Shown: positions 35,617 to 45,732 of the stretch, piece after piece
Numbering within the stretch: position 1 is the stretch's first letter
Layout: each line of letters opens with the position of its first letter
NCBI GenBank assembly: GCA_039654915.1
Contig: CM077593.1
Coordinates: 34,442,501-34,506,500 of the forward strand
Source of the DNA: Aquilaria yunnanensis
Taxonomy: Eukaryota > Streptophyta > Magnoliopsida > Malvales > Thymelaeaceae
Reading direction: 5' to 3'
Length of the DNA: 64,000 bases
Made by a program: the position numbers and the translations under genes
Notes under the pieces: model-generated
Database searches by the model: none
The model's input: the letters and a program-made list of their open reading frames with translations, nothing else
What the model was told of the DNA's origin: nothing

Positions 35617-35669
35617 TCCTTCTTTTCACAAGTTCAAATTTTTAAACTCAAATGAGGTGGAAAGATAGA

Positions 35670-36053
35670 ACTTATGTATGAGTCTCCAACCTTGAACAGC
35701 AAGATACACATGGTTGAAAACTTCAAAGTCCCATAGCCCAATAACACCATTCTCTTTCAAAGAAATTAGTTGATCCCATGCACACCAAGCTAAAGGCCAC
35801 TTTTCATGGGTAGAAGAGCAAAAAAACTAAATCATTGGTTGCCAAAGTGTGTCACACACTTGAATAGGGATCAGAAGATAGCTCATCAGATGATTGGGCA
35901 TGACTTGCATGACCAACTTGATCAACAAAAGCCATACATCTTGTAAGAGAAGGGAAGCCATCCAAATAGGCAATTTTGAAGTAACACTCTCAATCAGATA
36001 ATCATACTAGTTCACCTTTTTTTGATCAAGAAGCCATGGCAAGCCTAGGTACT
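35670..36053 (-). pseudogene. LINE(-) fragment, unit B, right up to the Tat-like insertion
   Basis: Collinear with about 15600-15985 of unit A: TTCAAAG..CCAAGCACACC and CATCAGATGATTGGGC-like blocks. It continues after the inserted element at 43841. It is the C-terminal part of the LINE RT on the minus strand, with many stops. Confidence 0.82.
36049..36053. repeat. Left TSD of the Tat-like element (GTACT)
   Basis: GTACT here and at 43836-43840, perfect. Unit A has a single copy at this point in its LINE (CCTAGGTACTTATC, about 15973-15986). Confidence 0.95.
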
Positions 36054-37016
36054 TGATGGCGATGAGGGCCATCAGCATCTCCACTGTGTGTCGTGGAAAA
36101 TACAGCAGGAGCTTTCGGAGGTGTAGGTGAGCCCTGAAAGAAGGTGCTCTGCGTGGATTGCCTGTGATGGAAGGCAGCATCTTCGCGTGGCGGGCATGGT
36201 GAGGCTGAGAAGGACTTCGGGTATGAGAGAGAGGTTCAAAACGGGGATTCCTCAGGAGGACTGGCCTGAAACACTCAGAAAACAGGGGTTAGGAGGTCCC
36301 TGGAGTCTTTTTCCGGGGAAGAGCCTCCAACGCCCAAGTCAGTGCTTTGGGAGGAGAAGAGAGAGAGAGTAGCAAGTACCAGAGAGTCTTGCCTGTCCGT
36401 GTTTTCTTTTGAGGAATGGAAGGAGAGGATTTAGAGTGGAGAGAGGAAAGAAAGAGAGGTCTCTCGCCTGTGACCATTCCCTTGGTATATATAGGAGGGG
36501 GTAAGCCCTTCAGATTGCAGCACGTGTATGGGCGAACACCATCCGTACTTCTGGGCGTGGGGGGCCCCTAGCCTCCTGCAGGCTCCTCGAGCCACGAGCT
36601 GCGATAATCATAGCCCTACATGACAGGATGTAGGCAATGGCAACGCGTCAGAGTGCCTGCAAGGACGACGTGTAGGGTGTACGGGCGTAATGTCAGAGGC
36701 TCCTTGATGGCTCCTGCCATACCTCCGAGGTCCCCTTGGTTGATGTCTCACTTCGAAGGGAGGGACCTTTTCCCAGAGTCGCAGTGGTACTTTGGGGCTT
36801 TCCTTGGCTCCAAAGTTAGCCTTTCCAGGCACTTTCACCTGCAGAAGGTGGTTGGCACTTCTCCCCGAAGCTGACTCGGTCGCCCTCCCGATGGAGGCGA
36901 TACGGTAGTTTCTCGAGGTTGGTATTGGCGGGCTGTCGAGGTCGCGTGCCTCAGGCGTTTGGCTCCCTCCTTTCTGGGGTCCTTAGGTGTTTGGGGCGAT
37001 AGCACTTTGGCTATCA
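36054..37016 (-). repeat. 3' LTR of the Tat-like element
   Basis: 963 bp from TGATGGCGATGAGGG to TTTGGCTATCA. The length is identical to that of the right LTR. TATATATA on the minus strand at 36486-36493 is a likely core promoter, kept at 43305-43312. Confidence 0.95.
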
Positions 37017-37032
37017 GATGCCCCCCCTCGGG
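37017..37032 (-). other. Polypurine tract of the Tat-like element
   Basis: The minus strand reads CCCGAGGGGGGGCATC directly before the 3' LTR. Confidence 0.85.
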
Positions 37033-37431
37033 AAGCCGGAGTGGAGACTTCGGCTAGTGGTCCTTTTGTTGGGGCTTTTCAGGACTTGGTGTGTGCCATT
37101 CGCAGGGGAGGCATTTCGCCACCTGGGGGCATGGTTTGTTCGGACGGGTGTCACCTGTCTGCCCTTTGGTGTCCTCGAGATCCCCAACCTCTTTACTTTT
37201 TTCTGCCATGGGTTAGTGGACCGTCATGTTTTGAAATTAGGCGTGTCAGTCTGGGGCAGTGCACCCAAGTTTTCAAGACGTCAGAAAATGTGTCCTAGTT
37301 TCTCGTGACGGGCGACACATGGCAGGTGCTGGTTGGGATGGGTTCATCTTTTCACGCGCGAGGGGCAATTATGGCGACGTTTCACCTTCGCGCAGCAATT
37401 ATGATGCCCTTTCAGCTTCCCTTCCTCGATC

Positions 37432-37439
37432 TATATAAG
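37432..37439 (+). promoter_or_regulatory. TATA box of the antisense additional ORF
   Basis: TATATAAG is followed by a pyrimidine-rich leader (CCTCCTCCTGTCATTCTCCT-like) and the ATG at 37544, about 105 bp downstream. Spacing and composition fit a plant RNA polymerase II promoter on the strand opposite to the retrotransposon's own transcript. Confidence 0.65.
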
Positions 37440-37730
37440 CCTCCTCCTGTCATTCTCCTCATTTGTTTTTATTTGCTCTTACTTTGCTCTCGTTTGCTTT
37501 TGCATCTTCTCTTGCCTTTTTCCTTTTTCCGGTGACGATTTTTATGGCGGAGCGATTCCCGGCATCTTACACGACGGTGTCCAGGAATCATGATTTCGGC
37601 AAGACTTTTGGTGGGTTCTTCCTTCGGTTTCTACTTTTCTTTTAGTTTCCCGAAGTCATTTTTCTTCTTTTCGAAGTCTCTCTTTTGGTCAACCATGTCT
37701 TCGGCTATTCCCGAGAGTTGGTAATCTCTT

Positions 37731-38532
37731 ATGTCTCACCCTTGTTGTTCCACTTCTGAAAAATTAGAGAAGTGGACAGCCAAATCTTTTCTACCCTCCT
37801 GTGCCACCACGAGGTTACCCCACCTTGGTCATTTTAGCTTTATGAATTGGGACGACGAGGTTACCGTTTTCCGAGCCCAACTGAAGGCTGGACTTCAGTA
37901 TCCTGCAGTGAGGATGATTTGTGACTTTTGCCAATTTCATGGCATAGCCGTAAATCAGCTTCCTCCCAACTCGTACTGCTATTTCAACGCCTTTCTCTGC
38001 ATGTGCGGGGTCTTCGGGGTAGAACCCCATTTTATCCTGTTCATGCAGTATTATAAGCTTTATCCGGTCCCGAAGGGTGGCTTTTATTTCATGCTACCTT
38101 GGGGATTTGGGAGCAAGAAATTTATGTTCACCTTCATTACCAAGGATAGCTGGCGAGGGTGGCAAAGGAAGTTCTTCTTCCTAAAAGTGGTGGAGGCCTG
38201 GTCGTATGTTCCGACTAAGTGGGCTCGGGGAAAGCTAAAGACGGATGTCATGGATCCCAAGAAGTTGCTAACTCCTGAGTTGGCGGCGAGGTTTGAGGAC
38301 TTCGACAGACATATCCGTGCTGTCGCCGACTGGGATGCCGAGGTCCCTCCGCGCTCTCTCTACCCCTTCCCCATCATGTGGTAACTCATGACCGAGGATG
38401 TTCTTCGGGAGTTGGGGGTGGTTAAGGAGCACAAGACGGATCTTGGCATGCCAGCTCCTGCTACCGAGGGGAAGGACTCTTGGCTAGTGAAGCTCCTTCG
38501 GAGCGAGCTCACTTATGAAGCCTTCTTTGAAA
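37731..38532 (+). pseudogene. Additional ORF, exon with the Transposase_28-type domain
   Basis: Carries nearly the whole conserved domain and then, after an in-frame TAA at 38382-38384, continues as MTEDVLRELGVVKEHKTD to the splice donor in GAA A/GTAAGT. The reading frame on both sides of the TAA is the same, so a point change and not a frameshift broke it. Confidence 0.82.
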
Positions 38533-38604
38533 GTAAGTTCCTTTCAAAGTTTTTCAGCATAAGTGCCTGTCTGGACTCACACTGATGTTTTCCCTATTTT
38601 TTAG

Positions 38605-39066
38605 AGATGGGCGATGAGTCTGCTGCCTACTATAAGTCTCTCTTCCTTGGTCAGGCTGAGAAGGGAGAGCAAACGAAGAGAGGCGTCTCCAAGAGGCGCA
38701 AGACTACTGGGAGCGGATCATCTTCGGCCAAGAAGGCAAAGAAGGATATCCTTCTTCCACCTTCGGAGGATGTGGCAGAGGTCGAAGGTGTCATTGCAAC
38801 TTCCACAGAGGTTGGTGGTGTCATTGCAACTTCCACCAAGGTTGCAACTCTCGCCGAACCTGAAACTCCTGCAGAGGTTCTTGCCGGGGTGGTTGTTGTT
38901 ACTGCTTCTCTGAGTCCCGCCACGTCAGTGGATCTTTTGGGCTCTTTGGCAGGGAGTCCCTTTGCCAAGGAGTTGGAAAAAGGCCGAAGGGACAAAGGTA
39001 AACATGTCCCTACTGACGTGGAAGAGGCCCGGGACTCCGACGATGACGTTGCTGAGGTTGCGCCAG
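38605..39066 (+). pseudogene. Additional ORF, low-complexity linker exon
   Basis: Begins with AG/ATGGGCGATGAG after the TTTTTAG acceptor. It holds a basic KRRKTT..KKAKK stretch (possible nuclear signal), a short internal repeat (GVIATST..VGGVIATST) and an acidic tail EEARDSDDDVAE before the CCAG/GTTTGT donor. It is in frame with both neighbours. Confidence 0.78.
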
Positions 39067-39160
39067 GTTTGTCTCTTATCTCCTTTTCGGTTTTTGCAAT
39101 CTCATGGCTTTCTCAGTCAAGGAGTTTTGCCTGATGAGACACATGTTTTCTATTTTGCAG

Positions 39161-39390
39161 AGGATTTGGCACCCTTAGCTTGGATGGTTGAGCATGCCCG
39201 AAGGCGGGCTCTTCGGGATTCCCACGTCCCAAAAGACAAAGTTCCGAGGGAGCTGTTTTGATCTTTCACGGAGGACATGAATCTGTTCTCCGCGAGGGGC
39301 GTACTTACTCAAGCTTCCTTCAAGGCAGTTGCCGAGGAGTACGCCTCCGAGGAGTCCCTTGCCGCTAGAGTTTCCGAGCATGCCGCTCAG
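39161..39390 (+). pseudogene. Additional ORF, third recognised exon with a stop
   Basis: Reads EDLAPLAWMVEHARRRA and, beyond a TGA at 39259-39261, FTEDMNLFSARGVLTQ and SLAARVSEHAAQ in the same frame. The stop sits where arginine (CGA) would fit. It ends at the donor CAG/GTAATT. Confidence 0.75.
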
Positions 39391-39534
39391 GTAATTCTTC
39401 AGGCTCCTTCATTTTTCCTCCCACTTTTTTGCCTAAGTGTTTTGGCCTTTCCTTGTGTCAATTTCGCTAAGTACCTTCTTTCTTTACAACTTCTGGGGTG
39501 TAGTGGATACCTTCGGGCTTGAGCAGCAAAGCAG

Positions 39535-40203
39535 TCTTCGGTCCGAGCTTGGGCCGAAGATAAATTGGAGAAGGCCAAGGTTTTCTGCGCTAACTCGGTT
39601 GTGACGAACACTGAGTTGAGCCGTATAGCCAAGCAGAAGGTTGCCCAGCTTCGGGAGGAGTTCTTGAAGGGCCAAGAGGATCTCTTGAAGGACTTCTCCA
39701 AGAAGATGTCCGACCTTGGTGAGAAGGTTGTGAGCTTAACCTCGGCCAACGAGGCCATTCAGAAGGAGAGAGAAGAAGAAGCTGCTCTCCGGACGAAGGC
39801 TCTTGCTGACAACGCCGAACTTCAAGCCAAGGTTGATTCGCTGAAGAAGGATTCGAAGAAGAAGAAGAGGATTAAGGAGTTAGAGAAGGAGGTTGCGGAC
39901 CTTCGGAAGGAGGTTTCGGGTCTTCAGAATGAGGCGGACGACTTGGATGTTGAAAAAGACAAAGCCGTCCAGGCGACAAAGGTTGCCTTTTAGGACGGCT
40001 TTTGCCTAGCTCGTCACCAATTTCTGAAGAAATATCCAGACGTCGACCCTTCCTTCTTGGCTGCCCTAGATATTCCCAAGGGTCCTCGGTGGACTTGGTC
40101 GAAAGTTGAGTTCCTCAACTTGCCACTTGCCTTTCCTCCTGCACCGAAAGCGGCGGCCAAAGACACAGGAGTTGAGGCTTCCCATGACGTCGAGGTCCCT
40201 TAG
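39535..40203 (+). pseudogene. Additional ORF, coiled-coil exon
   Basis: From about 39565 the peptide is a long amphipathic helix (KMSDLGEKVVSLTSANEA, KELEKEVADLRKEVSGLQNE) with heptad leucines, the typical C-terminal coiled coil of these proteins. A TAG at 39991-39993 interrupts it. The frame then continues with FLKKYPDVDPSFLAALDIP to the natural-looking end TAG at 40201-40203. The exact acceptor is uncertain. Confidence 0.78.
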
Positions 40204-40508
40204 ATATTCTAGGGCCTTTGCCTTCTTCTTGTTCTTTCTATTTTTCTTCTTGTAACCTTCTCCTTGTACTAAGACCTTCTTCAATGAATTTTCCTTCATA
40301 ATTTGGTTAAGTCTTTTAAGCAATTTTTCCCTGTTGTCCCGACCACTTTCGGTCGAGCAATTTTTATTTCCCAATTGTCCAGACCTCTTTCGGTCAAGGG
40401 ACTTCGGAAAGGTACATTTTGCTCGTTTCATCGACCAACCTTCGGGTAAACTCTTTTTGTTTCCGAAGTTTACTCAGGCAAGTTTTAGCCTGTCTTTGTC
40501 GGCCGTAC

Positions 40509-40787
40509 TCGATGGACTTCACCTTTTTTGGGCATATAACCCAACCATCTTTGGAAGGAAAATAGGACTTTCGGGAGTCAATGGACTTCACCCTTTTTTG
40601 GGCGTATAACCCAGTCATCCTTGGAAGGAAAATAGGACTTTCGGGAGTCAATGGACTGCACCCTTTTTTGGGCGTATAACCCAGTCATCCTTGGAAGGAA
40701 AATAGGACTTTCGGGAGTCAATGGACTTCACCCTTTTTTGGGCGTATAACCCAGTCATCCTTGGAAGGAAAACAAGACTTTCGGGAG
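40509..40787. repeat. 70-bp tandem repeat, four copies
   Basis: Units 40509-40577 (69 bp), 40578-40647, 40648-40717 and 40718-40787, each with TGGACTTCACCC, GGGCGTATAACCCAGTCATC and GGACTTTCGGGAG. Units 2-4 are nearly identical and unit 1 is more diverged. They lie between the 3' end of the additional ORF and the 3' end of pol, in the element's 3' untranslated part. Confidence 0.95.
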
Positions 40788-40883
40788 CGTGTGCTTCAGC
40801 TTTGTTCGGCGAGTACTTTCAGATAGGGGAAAACTTCTGTACTTAGAGAAATTTCTCTCCTGTACAATTTCTCATCTAAAATT

Positions 40884-42212
40884 CTAAGTATATAATTTCT
40901 TTAAGGCATCTGAGTGCCATGTATTTTCTAGTTTTCCTCCTTCGTCGTCGCCAAGCTTGTATACTCCCTTTCGGACCTCGTTTGGGACCAAATAAGGCCC
41001 CTTCCTGTTTGGCCGAAGTACCCCATGGGATGGTTTTTGAGGTTTAGACTTGGCCTTTCGGAGGATGAGGTCTTCTTCCGTTATTCCTTTTGGCCTATCA
41101 TGCAGGTTTGCACTTATGGCCACCTTTTGCTGAAAGGCCTTTCTTCTGAGCTCGGCCATTTCTTAGTGTTCGTCAACTAGGTCGAGCTTAGTCCTCAACC
41201 CGAGGTCGTTTCCTCTTTCGGCGAACACCTGTATTCTAACTGATGGCCGTACTACTTCGATGGGGATAATGGCCTCTATACTGGAGATAAGTGAAAAAGG
41301 TGTCTCCCTCGTGGCCCCTCGGGGAGTTGTCTAAAGACTCCCCAGTACAGTAGGAAGTTTTTCTGGTCTTTTCCCCTTGCTTCCCCTAACCTCTTTTGTA
41401 GTCCCTTTTTTATAGCTGTGTTGGCTACCTCCACTTGTTTGTTGCTCTGGGGCAGAGCTAGTGGGTTGAAGTGCGTTTTTATTCTGAAGTCAGTGACGAA
41501 TTCTTGGAATCCCTCGTCCATAGATTGGGAACCATTATCGGCCATTATCATTGTCGGTATGCCAAATCTACATATCATGTTCTTCCAGATGAACTATTGT
41601 ATATCTTTTGCCGGAATAATTGCCAAGGGCTCTGCCTCCACCCACTTAGTGAAGTAGTCTGCTGCTACTACGCAGAACTTCATTCCTTCGGGTGTTATCG
41701 GGAGTGGCCCGATGAGGTCTATGCCCCATACTGCCAAGGGGCAAAGGTAATCTTTCGGGGTTATCCACTCCGAAGGCAGCCTTTGGGTGCTGGTGTGTCT
41801 CTGGCAATTTTCACACCTTCTGGACGAATTGTCCTGCACCTTTTTTACCGGTACATCTTTGTAGCGGACTTGCGTACCCCTGCTGGTATAATTCCTCCTA
41901 AATTAGGGGACATCATCCCGAATATCTTCACATTTTTTGCCACTTCATGAGGATTTTCAGGACTCTTTGGTTGTGAGATACCTCTTTGTAGGGTCTTTCC
42001 ACCCTTTGTCCGAGGTTGCTATACTCAGTGTTGCCATGCTCGGATGGCCCAGCACTTTGGTAACCACATTTGATTGCTCCGGTAGCTTCTCTGCCCTCGG
42101 GCTCCCGAAGGGCTACTCAAGCGCCCTGATGTTTTGTGCTCGGTTTCCCTCGTTGGTTTCAGCATTTTCTACTCCTGGGATTTTGGCAACGAAGTCTGCC
42201 AGTGCCTAGGCT
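40884..42212 (-). pseudogene. Gypsy pol remnant: RNase H end and integrase
   Basis: From 42212 down: ALADFVAK (end of the Tat-type RNase H), a linker with stops, then integrase with CENCQRH (zinc site, second half), GIDLIGPLP (first catalytic Asp), FTKWVEAEPL, a TAG at about 41591-41593, MADNGSQ (second Asp) and QVEVAN (Glu). After a frameshift near 41290 the C-terminal domain follows at 41159-40884: LILRKAK, LRPNRKGPYLV, GVYKLGD and NTWHSDALKKLY. All three DDE residues persist, but stops and shifts make it non-functional. The RT, protease and most of gag that should lie to the right are absent. Confidence 0.9.
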
Positions 42213-42531
42213 TTCATTACCCTTCTAGGCTCGTACGTGCTGCAGTATTCTCCGAGCTCGATGCACCCTTTTGATGATCTTCCACAAATGCTCTACCCTT
42301 TTAATGACGTCGCGTAGAGGTGACTTACTCTGGACAGTAGAGTCATAGCCTTCTTCCTGCAAATAGCAAGGCATAGATGGTTTTTTTGGGTAATGGGCAT
42401 ATGCCCTTGTTGCTGAGGAGATGGCAACTTTTGTTTGGGTGCAGAACTCCTTTGACGGGGAGCTCGGGGTCGTTTCGACCCTGCTTCTCCTGCAGGTTAC
42501 GTTCTGAGGGGTATGTTTCCCGTCAAGGACT

Positions 42532-42638
42532 CATCTTCGTTGATCTCTCCTTCCGAACTCCCGTGAGTTGACGTAGGATCCTTCTCCCGACGAGGTACTG
42601 GTCAGGAGGGCCTTCGGCTCGAATTTAGCTGTAGCCAT
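42532..42638 (-). pseudogene. Possible gag N-terminus remnant of the Tat-like element
   Basis: A minus-strand ATG at 42638 opens a short frame (MATAKFEPKALLT...) that stops within about 35 codons. Position and start context fit the first codons of gag just after the primer-binding site and leader. The rest of gag is deleted. Weak evidence. Confidence 0.3.
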
Positions 42639-42854
42639 CTTCGGTCTAACTGCTGCGTCACTCCAGCCACGATAGGGCGTGAGAACTCGTGCAGGAAGCC
42701 TATGGTAGTAGTCAGAGGATGTTTGTCCTTGCGCACGGAAGTCTCTGCTGTAGTCGTTCGGTTGCCGGTTGAACCTTTGGCATGGACGGGGACCTCGAAA
42801 GTCCTTTGTCCTTAGGACGCCGAGTTTTCAACAACGGTGACCTAGGAGTGATTT

Positions 42855-42870
42855 GCCACAGACAGCGCCA
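42855..42870 (-). other. Primer-binding site of the Tat-like element
   Basis: The minus strand reads TGGCGCTGTCTGTGGC two bases after the 5' LTR end. It closely resembles the TGGCGCCGTCTGTGGGA-type site common in Tat/gypsy elements. I do not assign the tRNA with certainty. Confidence 0.75.
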
Positions 42871-42872
42871 AA

Positions 42873-43835
42873 TGATGGCGATGAGGGCCATCAGCATCTC
42901 CACTGTGTGTCATGGAGAATGCAGCAGGAGCTTCCGGAGGTGTAGGCGAGCCCTGAAAGAAGGTGCTCTATGTGGATTTCCTGTGATGGCTGGCAACATC
43001 TTCGCGTGGCAGGCACGATGAGGCCGAGAAGGACTTCCGGTATGAGAGAGAGGTCCGAAACGGGGATTCCTCAGGAGGACTGGCCTGAAACACTCAGAAA
43101 ATAGGGGTTAGGAGGTCCCCGGAGTCTTTTTCCGGGGAAGAGCCTCCGATGCCCAAGTCAGTGTTTTGGGAGGAGTAGAGAGAGAGAGCAGCAAGTACCA
43201 GAGAGTCTTGCTTGTCTGTGTTTTCTTTTGAGGGCTGGAAGGAGAGGATTCAGAGCGGAGAGAGGAGAGAGAGAGAGGTCTCTCGCCTGTGACCATTCCC
43301 CTGGTATATATAGGAGGGGGTAAGCCCTTCAGATTGCAGCACGTGTATGGGCGAACACCATCCGTACTTCTGGGCGTGGGGGGCCCCTAGACGCGTGCAT
43401 GCTCCTCGAGCCACGAGCTGTGATAATCATAGCCCTACATGACAGGACGTAGGTAATGGTGACGCGTTAGAGTGCCTGCGAGGAAGGCGTGTAGGGTGTA
43501 CGGGTGTAATGTCAGAGGCTCCTCGATAGCTTCTGCCGTACCTCCGAGGTCCCCTTGATTAATGTCTCGCTTCGGAGTGAGGGACCTTTTCCCAGAGTCG
43601 TAGTGGTACTTCGGGGCTTTCCCTGGCTCTAAAGTTAGCCCTTCGGGGGACTTTCACCTGCAGAAGGTGGCTGGCACTTCTCCCAAAAGCTAACTCGGTC
43701 GCCCTCCCGATGGAGGCGATACGGTAGTTTCCCGAGGTTGGTATTGGCGGGCTGCCGAGGTCGCGTGCCTCAGGCGTTTGGCTCCCTCATTTTCGGGGTC
43801 CTTAGCTGTTCGGGGCGATAACACTTTGGCTATCA
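42873..43835 (-). repeat. 5' LTR of the Tat-like element
   Basis: 963 bp, TGATGGCGATGAGGG to TTTGGCTATCA. TATA-like TATATATA at 43305-43312 on the minus strand. The open frame 43108-43296 is the LTR counterpart of 36289-36477 and is not a gene. Confidence 0.95.
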
Positions 43836-43840
43836 GTACT
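43836..43840. repeat. Right TSD of the Tat-like element (GTACT)
   Basis: Matches 36049-36053 exactly. Confidence 0.95.
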
Positions 43841-44760
43841 TATCCGATGATGAAAGTGTCTAATTAGTACCTAACATATTGTATATATCAGCACAAACAT
43901 CTGTTGTAGTGTTAGGATTGATGAAAGTACAGGATTTGCTGAGGTTAACCATATGACCCAAGATGGATCAATAAATGTCAAATACTTTATGGAGGGTGTG
44001 AGTATCCCTATTTGAAGATTGGAGGAAAAGTAGACCATTGTCGACAAACAAAAATGTGAAACTGATGGACTAAACCAATTGATTGGTACACCTTGAAAAG
44101 TCCTATGACCTTTAGCTTCTTGGAGAAGACAAGATAGCCCCTTAGCATAGAAAAGAAATGGACAAGGCAATAAAGGATAGCCTAGCCTAATACTGCGAGA
44201 GGGATAAAATCTGCATGAATGGTCACTATTAATCAGTACTGAAAAAGATGCTGAAGTAACACAACCCATGACAAGCTTAATCCACTAGATGTGAAAACCC
44301 AAGAGAGACATCGCCTACATAAGGATTGGCCATTCCATATGATCGTAGGCCTTAGACATGTCAAGCTTGAAGGCCATTGTATCAGTCCATGGACCTTGCA
44401 TGTTGCTCAAGTAAAATAAGTCTCCAAAGCGACTAGAGTATTGTTAGTGAGAAACGGACCTAAAACAAAAGCAATATAGTTAGGGGAAATAATATCATTA
44501 AGGAACAGTGTCATACAGTTGACCAATAGTTTAGTTATAATCTTGTAAAAGATGTTACACAGGCTGATTGGCCAAAAAATTAGACAAAGAGGTCAATTGC
44601 GACACCTTTGGGATTAAAACTATGTGAGAGTAGTTCAACTCATTAGGAATGTGGCTTTCATTTAGAATACCAACAATGTATTGAAAGATATCTTTATTTA
44701 AGAGATCTCAATATTTTTGTTAAAAATTTTGACAGTGACATATCCATTATAGTCTTACCT
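43841..44760 (-). pseudogene. LINE(-) fragment, unit B, beyond the Tat-like insertion
   Basis: Resumes the LINE RT. The minus-strand ORF at 44269-43871 contains VSHFCLSTMVYFSSNLQIGILTP, a frameshifted form of the active-site region; in the neighbouring frame FVDNG replaces F-x-D-D-G. It aligns with 15985-16830 of unit A. Confidence 0.8.
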
Positions 44761-45280
44761 TATGACCAACCAACTTATAGTCATATAGGGTTTATGGTTT
44801 AGGATTTAATGTTAGAGCTATTTTGGAAAACATTGTTTAGTTGATGATTTTGAGATTTTACATAGTATAATGTTGGTAGGGTATGGAAAAAGGTTTTCTC
44901 ATTTCTTTCATGTAAATGGAATACATATTGATATGTTGAATTATGTTTTTTGCAGAAAAAAATAAAACTAGCATGGGAGCAATTTGATAGTGGTATATTT
45001 TGGAGAGAAAGTTAATATATACAATGTTTTTTGGTTTGTTGCAAATGTTCTTGAGAAGAATTTGTTATCAGTATTTTTAGTCCATCAGGAGAAGTTCTTG
45101 ATAATGCAACATGGAGCTAGCCATATGTGAATGCTAGTTCTAGCAAATATACTCAAATCTTGTTCAACAATTGTCCTTGGATTTTATTTATGGTCATTGC
45201 ATAACAAAGTTTTATATGGGATTGCTTTCTTTTAAATATGAATGGTAAATTATTAGCTTTATATGTCAACAAGACTCTTT

Positions 45281-45500
45281 GTGTTATGATCATTCGGGTG
45301 CTATCACAAGGAAAGTTTTATAGTAAAGTTTATGGTCATTGCATACCAAAGTTTTGTAGGGAATTACCTCCTCTTAAATATGAATGGTAAATTATCAGCT
45401 TTATATATCAATGAAACTCTTATAATGTAGACTTTGTGGCTTATCTTTGTTTCCGTCATAATATTTGCTTCAATGATTCTGATGGTCAGTTGTGTTATGA
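45281..45500. repeat. 211-bp tandem duplication inside the helicase relic (B)
   Basis: GTGTTATGATCATTCG at 45281 and 45492, the same 211-bp period as in unit A. The first copy has lost part of its left side. Confidence 0.8.
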
Positions 45501-45576
45501 TCATTCGAGTGCCATTACACAAATCAACAACTTGATTCAAACTTATGATTAGCATCACTAGAGCTCCTATTTTCAA
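45364..45576 (-). pseudogene. Helitron helicase, C-terminal part, unit B (fragment)
   Basis: KIGALVMLIISLNQVVDLCNGTRMIITQL and KVYIIRVSLIY reproduce the K-I-G-A-P-V-M-L-x-x-N-L-x-x-x-x-G-L-C-N-G-T-R block of Helitron helicases better than unit A does. The frame ends at KRR. Confidence 0.88.
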
Positions 45577-45732
45577 ATGGAGTTTTTGGCAAGGTGAGCT
45601 GATAAAGTTTAAGCTATTTAGATATTTAGTATGAAAAAATGTATCTATTTCTTCATGATTGCTTGCAAGAGATAAAGTGCAATTTGAGCTATAATAGGTC
45701 AGGAGTTCAGATTGTACGATTGAAAGCGCATA

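Larger units (their letters stand above)
37544..40203 (+). pseudogene. Spliced additional ORF of the Tat-like element (putative gypsy-type transposon protein)
   Basis: Antisense to pol. The main domain at 37731-38384 (FMNWDDEVTVFRAQLKAGLQ, NSYCYFNAFLCMCG, FYFMLPWGFGSKKF, FFLKVVEAWSYVPTKWA) is the plant 'putative gypsy type transposon' domain (Pfam Transposase_28). An in-frame ATG at 37695 lies upstream of a TAA. Introns are visible: 38533-38604 (GTAAGT...TTTTTAG) and 39067-39160 (GTTTGT...TTTTGCAG) join the frame exactly, and a third starts at 39391 (CAG/GTAATT), best acceptor near 39534. The last exon is a lysine/glutamate-rich coiled coil. Nonsense codons at 37722, 38382-38384, 39259-39261 and 39991-39993 kill the gene. 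The function of this protein family is unknown. Confidence 0.85.
36054..43835 (-). mobile_element. Tat-like Ty3/gypsy element with antisense extra ORF, internally deleted
   Basis: A 7,782-bp element with 963-bp LTRs (36054-37016 and 42873-43835) and a perfect GTACT TSD. The primer-binding site and integrase lie on the minus strand, so its 5' end is at the right. Gag, protease and most of the RT are missing; RNase H end and integrase remain (42212-40884). An additional spliced ORF lies on the plus strand (37544-40203), antisense to pol, as known for Grande, Retand and RIRE2-type Tat elements. Four 70-bp tandem repeats sit between the two. The LTRs differ at 18 of the first roughly 205 aligned bases by my count, mostly transitions. 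Confidence 0.93.

Noticed and set aside
36987..37308. Two overlapping plus-strand frames of about 100 codons next to the 3' LTR
   Set aside because: They start in the LTR and polypurine region upstream of the TATA box of the additional ORF, and show no recognisable domain. GC-rich sequence gives long chance frames.
37731..38384. A host gene for the plus-strand ORF
   Set aside because: It lies inside an element bounded by 963-bp LTRs and a perfect GTACT duplication, and its domain is the one known from plant gypsy additional ORFs.
40334..40651. Open frames over the 70-bp repeats
   Set aside because: A 70-bp period is not a multiple of three, so frames drift between units and cannot encode a repeat protein.
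40509..40787. CRISPR-like array
   Set aside because: The units are directly adjacent 70-bp tandem copies without unique spacers, inside a plant retrotransposon.
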